Shown here piece by piece: positions 59,009 to 64,000 of a DNA stretch of 64,000 nt. The notes under the pieces are model-generated. The model was not told the origin of the DNA. It did not search any database and was given only the letters and a program-made list of their open reading frames with translations. Source of the stretch: Acidobacteriota bacterium (GTDB taxonomy: Bacteria; Acidobacteriota; Terriglobia; Terriglobales; SCQP01); assembly GCA_021789895.1 (NCBI GenBank), contig JAJYIU010000009.1:56300-120299 (forward strand), in the 5' to 3' direction. Made by a program: the position numbers and the translations under genes. Within the stretch, counting starts at the first letter, position 1. The number at the start of each line of letters is the position of its first letter.

Positions 59009-59709
59009 CCGCGCCTCCGGCGCATGGCTGGTTTATCACCGGCACGGACACCGATGCGGGCAAGACGGTCGTATCCGCCGCGCTGGTTTTGGGTCTGAAG
59101 GCCCACTACTGGAAGCCGGTGCAGACCGGATCGCCCACCGACAGCGAATACGTCGCGCAGTGGACAGACATCGGCGCGGAGCGCATCCATACGGAAGCCT
59201 GGCGCCTGCCGTTGCCGGCTTCGCCGCACTGGGCGGCGCGGCAGGCGGGGCGGCGGATTGCGCTCGAAGATTTGCGCTGGCCGGAGGCGCCCGCGGAAAC
59301 GGTCTGGATCGTCGAGGGCGCAGGCGGCGCGCGGGCGCCGCTGAACGAGCGCGAGTGCATGACCGAATTGATGATGCGCCTGGGACTGCCGGCGATCGTG
59401 GTGGCGCGGCAGCGGCTGGGCGCCATCAACCATACGCTATTAACGCTCGAAGCGCTCGAGCGGCGCGGCATCGCAATCGCCGGCGTGATTCTCAATCATG
59501 GCGGTAGCGGCTGCGTGGCGAACGCCTCCGGGCCGGAGACTTCGATTGCGGCAGACGATCCGCTGGGCGGTAATCGCGGCGCAATCGAGGAGACCGGCGG
59601 GGTTCGGGTGCTGGCCGAGCTGCCGCCGATCGCACCGCTCGACCCGCCCCATCTGCAGGCAGCCTACGATCGCTATCTGCGGGCGGCGTTCAGCAATATC
59701 CAAGCTTGA
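59005..59709 (+). CDS. bioD: Dethiobiotin synthetase
   Basis: 234 residues. The P-loop is GTDTDAGKT near the N-terminus, followed by the conserved KPVQTG, and VEGAGGARAPL in the second conserved block. It closes the ureido ring of biotin from DAPA, CO2 and ATP. The GTG start overlaps the upstream stop. bioA, bioC and a bioH equivalent are not in the window. Confidence 0.94.
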   Translation: MTAPPAHGWFITGTDTDAGKTVVSAALVLGLKAHYWKPVQTGSPTDSEYVAQWTDIGAERIHTEAWRLPLPASPHWAARQAGRRIALEDLRWPEAPAETVWIVEGAGGARAPLNERECMTELMMRLGLPAIVVARQRLGAINHTLLTLEALERRGIAIAGVILNHGGSGCVANASGPETSIAADDPLGGNRGAIEETGGVRVLAELPPIAPLDPPHLQAAYDRYLRAAFSNIQA

Positions 59710-59854
59710 AGCCTTTGGCGAATCCGCTTGCCCTTTTGTGTTGGATTGCCGCCATGCTCGCGCAATGCAGTCCAGATTGCCTGGATGCAATCCTATATCA
59801 TCAATAGGAACTCAAATCAGCCGGATGCGATCATTAAATCCGAACGGTTCATAT

Positions 59855-61708
59855 TTAAGATTCCCGGCTTGGATGCAGATAGGCCGCGCCGCTGAGCGGC
59901 GGCAGCTCGAGCCAGGCGCCGCGGGCGTCAATCCGCCGCGGCAGCGCGGCGCCGGGGCCGCGCCAGCGGCGCTCGGCCGAGGCCAGCAGCAGGCGATAGC
60001 CGCCGGCTAGAGGAAAGCGCAGCCGCCGCGGTGCGCGGCTGAAATTCAGCAGCACCAGCACCCGGCCCGCGGCGGCCGAAGCCGGCTGCCGCACGATTTG
60101 CAGCAAACCACCGCTCCACAGGCGGCAGCGCGCCCGGCCGCCGGCCGCAAGCGCGGCCTGCCGGCGGCGCAGCCGCAACAGTTCCCGGTGAAACTCGAGC
60201 AAGGCGCGGTGCGGCTCGATTGCGCGCAGCCGCCAATCGAGCCGGCTGGCGGCAAAGCTGGATTCGGCCTGCGGATCGGGCAGTTGGCCCCAATCGAAGC
60301 CGGCGAATTCCGCGCGCCGCCCGCGGCGAACCGCCTCGATCAGCGTGGCGTCGCCATGCTCGATGAAGTATAAAAACGGCGCTGGGTCGCCATATTCCTC
60401 GCCCATGAACAGCAAGGGCAGTTGCGGAGCCGCAAACCAGGCCATCGCCGCCAGCTTCAGCGCCTCGAAACCAACCAGGCCGGAGAGGCGCTCGCCGCCG
60501 GCGCGGTTGCCGATTTGATCGTGATTCTGGGCAAACACCACGAAACGCTGCGCAGGAAAGCCCCGCGTGGCGTTGCCATGCCGGCGGCGGCGGTAAGCCG
60601 AAAATTGGCCCTGGTACACGAAGCCTTGCTCGTAAGCGCGTGCGAGGTCGGCCACGCCGTGGAAATCGCGGTAATAGCCGTTGCGCTCGGCGGTCAAGGC
60701 GGTATGCAGGGCGTGATGGAAGTCATCGTTCCACTGCGCCGTCATTCCATAGCCGCCCGCGGCGTGGGGGCGCAGCACGCGCACGTCGTTGAGATTGGAT
60801 TCGGCCACCACCTGCACGCGGCGGCCGAGGCGCGCGGCTTCCGCCTGCACCGCCGCGCTCAGCTCCGCCAGAAACGGCGTCGCCGAGCGGTCTACAATGC
60901 CGTGAATGGCGTCCAGGCGCAGGCCGTCCAGGTGGTAATCCCGCACCCACTCCACCGCGTTGGCGATAAAAAAGCGGCGCACCTGATCGCTTTCCGCGCC
61001 GTCGAAGTTCAGGGCGGCGCCCCACGGGGTTTTATAGATTGCGGTGAAATAAGGGCCGAAGTCGGCGAGGTAGTTGCCTTCCGGGCCGAGATGGTTATAG
61101 ACGACATCGAGGAAGACGGCCAGGCCGGCGCGATGGGCGGCGTCCACCAGGCGCAGCAGGCCGGCGGCGCCGCCATAGGAGTGCTGCGCGGCATAGGGAA
61201 AAACGCCGTCGTAGCCCCAGTTGCGGGTGCCGGGAAACTGCGCCACCGGCATCAACTCGATCGCGGTAATGCCCAGGTCGCGCAGCTCGGGCAGGCGAGC
61301 GTGCATGGCGTCGAAATCGCCGGCGGGGGTAAATGTGCCCACATGCAGTTCGTAGAAGACCAGATCGGCAAGCTCGCGCCCGCGCCAGCCGCGATCGCGC
61401 CAGGGATGGGCGAGGCTGACGACCGACGACGGGCCGTGTACGCCTTCGGGCTGGGAACGCGAGGCCGGATCGGGGCGCCGCCGCCCGTCGGGAAAGCGGT
61501 AGCAGTAGCGGCAGCGGCGCGGCGCCGGCAGCAAGCGTCCGGCAAAATAGCCATCGCCCGCGCTGGGCAGCGCGAAGCGCCGGCCGCTGCCGGCCAGCTC
61601 GAGCTCGAGCTGGGAAGCGTATGGCGCCCAGACGCGGAAGGTGCAGCCGCCGCCGGCGTCGAGGACAGCGCCCAGCGGACCCTCGGCGGAAGCAGGCAGA
61701 ATCCGCAT
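59855..61708 (-). CDS. treZ: Malto-oligosyltrehalose trehalohydrolase
   Basis: 617 residues from the ATG at 61708. N-terminal beta domain (CTFRVWAPYASQLEL), then the GH13 barrel with the TreZ pattern: YELHVGTFTPAGDFDA, PGTRNWGYDGVFPYAAQHSYGG, DVVYNHLGPEGNYL, DGLRLDAIHGI (nucleophile Asp) and VVAESNLND (acid Glu). It releases trehalose from maltooligosyl-trehalose made by TreY. treY and treX are not next to it. The extra 29 residues of the longest frame are basic and unconserved. It is convergent with bioD. Confidence 0.93.
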   Translation of the reverse strand: MRILPASAEGPLGAVLDAGGGCTFRVWAPYASQLELELAGSGRRFALPSAGDGYFAGRLLPAPRRCRYCYRFPDGRRRPDPASRSQPEGVHGPSSVVSLAHPWRDRGWRGRELADLVFYELHVGTFTPAGDFDAMHARLPELRDLGITAIELMPVAQFPGTRNWGYDGVFPYAAQHSYGGAAGLLRLVDAAHRAGLAVFLDVVYNHLGPEGNYLADFGPYFTAIYKTPWGAALNFDGAESDQVRRFFIANAVEWVRDYHLDGLRLDAIHGIVDRSATPFLAELSAAVQAEAARLGRRVQVVAESNLNDVRVLRPHAAGGYGMTAQWNDDFHHALHTALTAERNGYYRDFHGVADLARAYEQGFVYQGQFSAYRRRRHGNATRGFPAQRFVVFAQNHDQIGNRAGGERLSGLVGFEALKLAAMAWFAAPQLPLLFMGEEYGDPAPFLYFIEHGDATLIEAVRRGRRAEFAGFDWGQLPDPQAESSFAASRLDWRLRAIEPHRALLEFHRELLRLRRRQAALAAGGRARCRLWSGGLLQIVRQPASAAAGRVLVLLNFSRAPRRLRFPLAGGYRLLLASAERRWRGPGAALPRRIDARGAWLELPPLSGAAYLHPSRES

Positions 61709-61752
61709 ACGACGATTATGCGGCGGCCGCAGGCAGCCCGGTTGTTTGAGGC

Positions 61753-61956
61753 TTAAAACGCGGCGCTGCCGCCGACGAAGCGGCACGGCCGCCACCCCGG
61801 CCAGTCGTTGGCCATTGACCAGGAGCGCTCATCCACGTCCGGTAAACCGGCAATCCATTGAGCGAAGAAAAGGTCTTCAAAGCACATCCGCACCTGGGCA
61901 TGCAACCCTTCCTGGCGAAGGAAATCGCGCGCGCTCAAGTTGCCCGGCGCGGCCAC
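61753..61956 (-). CDS. Possible small protein, unknown
   Basis: 67 residues from a GTG start. The composition is balanced and not the Arg/Ala pattern typical of shadow frames: LRQEGLHAQVRMCFEDLFFAQWIAGLPDV and a WSMANDWPGW stretch. It fills the 266-base gap between treZ and the next minus-strand gene. No Shine-Dalgarno is obvious. Low confidence. Confidence 0.35.
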   Translation of the reverse strand: MAAPGNLSARDFLRQEGLHAQVRMCFEDLFFAQWIAGLPDVDERSWSMANDWPGWRPCRFVGGSAAF

Positions 61957-61974
61957 GCAGGGTTTGATGGAGAT

Positions 61975-63393
61975 TTATTTGGTTTTGGGCCGGGGTTTGG
62001 GGTGTGGGTAAGCGCGCCACAACTCGCCGGGGCCGGTATTGGTCAAGCGGGGCGAATTCCACCGCACGTCATCGAGGCTGGCGGCAACGATATTGGCGAT
62101 CAGCAGGCGGAGCCGGATCAGCGGATCGCGGCCCGCGAGCGGCTGCGGATGGCAGCGGCTGGTCAGCATGATCAGGTATGTCTGGGTGGAGGGATCTATC
62201 CAGATCGAAGTCCCGGTCCAGCCGGTATGGCCAAAAGAGCCGAAGGGGAAGAGCACGCCGCGGTTGGTGAAGGAAGAATCCACGTCCCAGCCCAGGCCGC
62301 GCAGATCGGGATTGCCCGGCGGGGACTGCGGAGTGGTCATCTTCAACACCGCCAGCGGGCCCAGGATGCGCACCCGGCGGGCGGCGATTTTGCCGCCGCG
62401 CTGGCGGCGCACCGTCAGCACTCCGCCATTCAGCAGCGTCTGCGCGTACAAGCCTAAATCATGCGCGTCGGAAAACAGCCCCGCCATGCCGGATACGCCG
62501 CCCATGGCGGCGGCGGTGGGGTCGTGCACCTCGCCCCAGCGCAGATGGCCGTCAATCAATTGCGTGGGCGCGATGCGCCGGCGCAGCGCGCGCGGCGGGT
62601 TGAACATCGTATCGCGCATGCCCAGCGGGCCGAAGATGTGCCGCTGATCGTAAACGTCGAGCGGCTGTCCGCTGAGCCGCTGCACCAGGTAGCCCATCAC
62701 GATGAAGTTGATGTCGCTGTAAACGAACTTCTGGCCCGGCGGGTTGATCAGCCGCGCCTGCTCGATTAACTGCAAGGCGGCGGGCAGGCCGTGCCAGGGC
62801 ACATTTACGTTTTGATTTTCAGGCCAGCCGGGAAAATGCGTCGGCGGCAGATGCAGCAGCTCCAGCAGCACCGGGCTGGGGATATCCGGCGGCAATCCGG
62901 AAAAGTGCGTCATCAGCTCGCGGATGGTCAATGCGCCTTTGCCGTTATCGGCAAAAGCCGGCCAATAGCGCGAAACCGGGTCGTCGAGGCGCAGGCGGCC
63001 TTCGGATAGCAATTGCATCACTGCCGGGGTGGTGGCGATCACCTTGGTCAGCGAGGCCAGATCGAAGATGGTGTCATAGCGCATCGGCGCCGGGGAAGGC
63101 AAAATGCGGCGGCTGCCGAACACTCCCTGATAAACGATCTGGCCGCGGTGCGCGGCTAAAATAACCGCGCCGGGAAAAGCCCCCCGGGCGATGGCGCGCT
63201 CGACCAGCGGCGCAATATGGCCTAGCAGGGCGCGGTTGACATGGGGCACGGGCGGCATCACCACCCGGCGTGCGCCCGGCGGGAAGGTGCGCACCGGCGG
63301 TGGGGCCTGGGCCAGGACAAGCGCAGCTAGGGAAAGCAAAAGGCAGGCCGCCAGCGCGGTCCGGCGCAGAGGTGAGAGAGCCGAAGTAGGCAT
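61975..63393 (-). CDS. Secreted serine hydrolase, beta-lactamase/PBP-like
   Basis: 472 residues from the ATG at 63393 (a GTG nine bases upstream is possible). Signal peptide (LAACLLLSLAALVLAQ), then the beta-lactamase-fold domain with SxxK in LASLTKVI. The second motif reads YSD (in FVYSDINF) rather than YxN, as in many esterase-like members, and HTGWTGTS stands near the third motif. An insert of about 40 residues with VLTVRRQRGGK precedes it. Similar to EstB-type hydrolases and beta-N-acetylglucosaminidase-linked members. Distinct from the enzyme at 1.4-2.6 kb. Confidence 0.88.
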   Translation of the reverse strand: MPTSALSPLRRTALAACLLLSLAALVLAQAPPPVRTFPPGARRVVMPPVPHVNRALLGHIAPLVERAIARGAFPGAVILAAHRGQIVYQGVFGSRRILPSPAPMRYDTIFDLASLTKVIATTPAVMQLLSEGRLRLDDPVSRYWPAFADNGKGALTIRELMTHFSGLPPDIPSPVLLELLHLPPTHFPGWPENQNVNVPWHGLPAALQLIEQARLINPPGQKFVYSDINFIVMGYLVQRLSGQPLDVYDQRHIFGPLGMRDTMFNPPRALRRRIAPTQLIDGHLRWGEVHDPTAAAMGGVSGMAGLFSDAHDLGLYAQTLLNGGVLTVRRQRGGKIAARRVRILGPLAVLKMTTPQSPPGNPDLRGLGWDVDSSFTNRGVLFPFGSFGHTGWTGTSIWIDPSTQTYLIMLTSRCHPQPLAGRDPLIRLRLLIANIVAASLDDVRWNSPRLTNTGPGELWRAYPHPKPRPKTK

Positions 63394-63818
63394 GACCGTC
63401 ACAGAGTAGCGCAGACCGGCGAGCGAAGGAAAATGGCGAACGCCCGCCTACGCCCGGCGCAGGTTCGAAAAAAAAGGCCGCCGACAGCATTGATTCAAGA
63501 GGGCGTGCGGCGCTGCCTTTCAAAGCATGCGGGGCGAGCCGAGCGACGTTTACCTTCGCCCGTCACGATCAAACCAATCCCGGCCTTGTCACTCGATTCC
63601 GGCAGAGTCATCCTTCAGTGACGCCGGCAGCTTGGCGGCAATTTTTCACTTGCCGCCACGCGTAAACACCTGATTTTAAATTCCTAAGAGGGTGTGCGGC
63701 GGCAACGCAAGCAATTTGACAAAAATCCCTTCGCAGCGCCTGCCAATTCCAGGCTTCTGTCTTCATCTGGCTTTGAAATCAAGCCTGTCCAACGCTATCC
63801 GGCCCAACGCCCGGGGGT
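63394..63818. other. Intergenic region between hydrolase and recA
   Basis: 425 bases. No gene is supported. A perfect hairpin GGCGGCAA (63634-63641) / TTGCCGCC (63650-63657) with an 8-nt loop lies about 160 nt downstream of the recA stop; no T-tract follows on the minus strand. GAGGGYGTGCGGCG occurs twice, near 63499 and 63689. Confidence 0.5.
63634..63657. other. Hairpin downstream of recA
   Basis: An 8-bp perfect stem GGCGGCAA/TTGCCGCC with loop TTTTTCAC. It could stabilise or end the recA transcript, but without a T-tract on that strand a classical intrinsic terminator is not shown. Confidence 0.4.
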
Positions 63819-64000
63819 TCAGCGGCGGGGCGCCGGAGCGGGCGCGGCGTCGCGGCGGGGCGCGGCGGCGGCGTCCGCCGCCGCCGGGCGGGCAGCCGGC
63901 TCCGGCGCGGGAGCGGCGCCGTGCGCCAGGCCAAGCTTCTGCCGCAGCTCTTGCTCGAGGCGCTGCGCCAGCGGCGGGTTTTCGCGCAGAAACTGCTTGG
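63819..64000 (-). CDS. recA: RecA recombinase, C-terminal part only
   Basis: The minus strand from the window edge encodes 59 residues up to a TGA. The first part, KQFLRENPPLAQRLEQELRQ followed by KLGL, fits the conserved C-terminal helix of RecA (pattern xxFLxENPxLxxxLExxIRxKLGL). A low-complexity Ala/Pro/Arg tail of about 33 residues follows, where RecA usually has an acidic tail. The ATPase core lies outside the window, so the assignment rests on this short match. Confidence 0.7.
   Translation of the reverse strand, partial: KQFLRENPPLAQRLEQELRQKLGLAHGAAPAPEPAARPAAADAAAAPRRDAAPAPAPRR

Overview
The window is GC-rich chromosomal DNA from a Gram-negative bacterium, most likely an Acidobacteriota (inference). 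The evidence is a two-domain MacB/FtsX permease without its own ATPase (the acidobacterial duplicated orphan permease type), a small secreted protein with an LPXTG-like C-terminal tail, an outer-membrane protein fusing a peptidase, a propeller and an Omp85 barrel, and many secreted glycosidases, serine hydrolases and NHL/PQQ-type propeller proteins. Most reading frames have a GC-rich third position; the exception is an AT-rich islet near 17.1-17.9 kb carrying hicBA.

Layout. 0-12.4 kb: 3' end of an ABC permease gene, a beta-lactamase-fold hydrolase, tRNA-Leu(UAA), a PhzF-family protein, a Tat-exported GH2 enzyme, a PrcB-domain protein, an 839-residue duplicated permease, then a clan GH-A glycosidase flanked by two direct copies of a noncoding repeat, and a small anchored secreted protein. 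12.7-17.1 kb: a three-subunit Tat-linked molybdenum hydroxylase and a small Cys protein. 17.2-17.9 kb: hicBA. 17.9-31.5 kb: mostly secreted or envelope proteins (zinc-ribbon membrane protein, S9 peptidase, D-Ala-D-Ala carboxypeptidase, mutarotase-like protein, PQQ-type propeller, SYLF lipid-binding protein, GH13 enzyme, peptidase-propeller-Omp85 protein) plus a cold-shock protein. 31.5-37.0 kb: a minus-strand unit of deacetylase, release factor 1 and an EF-G-like GTPase, divergent from mqnA-ruvA. 37.1-44.0 kb: an overlapping AddB-like / AddA-like / LuxR-HTH operon. 44.1-51.5 kb: an Ig/NHL lipoprotein and a hypothetical protein on the minus strand, diverging from a TonB-type protein, an M48-like protein that has lost its zinc motif, and a small membrane protein. 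51.9-55.4 kb: a complete MacA / ATPase / MacB efflux operon. 55.7-59.7 kb: a biotin operon in which biotin synthase and 8-amino-7-oxononanoate synthase are one 748-residue polypeptide, followed by a secreted SGNH esterase and bioD. 59.8-64 kb: treZ, a second large beta-lactamase-fold hydrolase, and the C-terminal end of recA at the window edge.

The most unusual items are the BioB-BioF fusion with an SGNH hydrolase inside the operon; the direct repeats around the GH-A gene, one of which carries three small hairpins with compensatory stem changes; two palindromes (GTGACACTAA / TTAGTGTCAC) 50.6 kb apart, each about 76 nt downstream of a MacB-type permease stop codon; the TonB-coupled M48 pseudo-peptidase; and the LuxR-type regulator translationally coupled to an AddAB-like exonuclease. 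Several genes have a -10-like hexamer so close to the start codon, with no Shine-Dalgarno, that leaderless translation is likely. I saw no insertion sequence, prophage, CRISPR array or rRNA.
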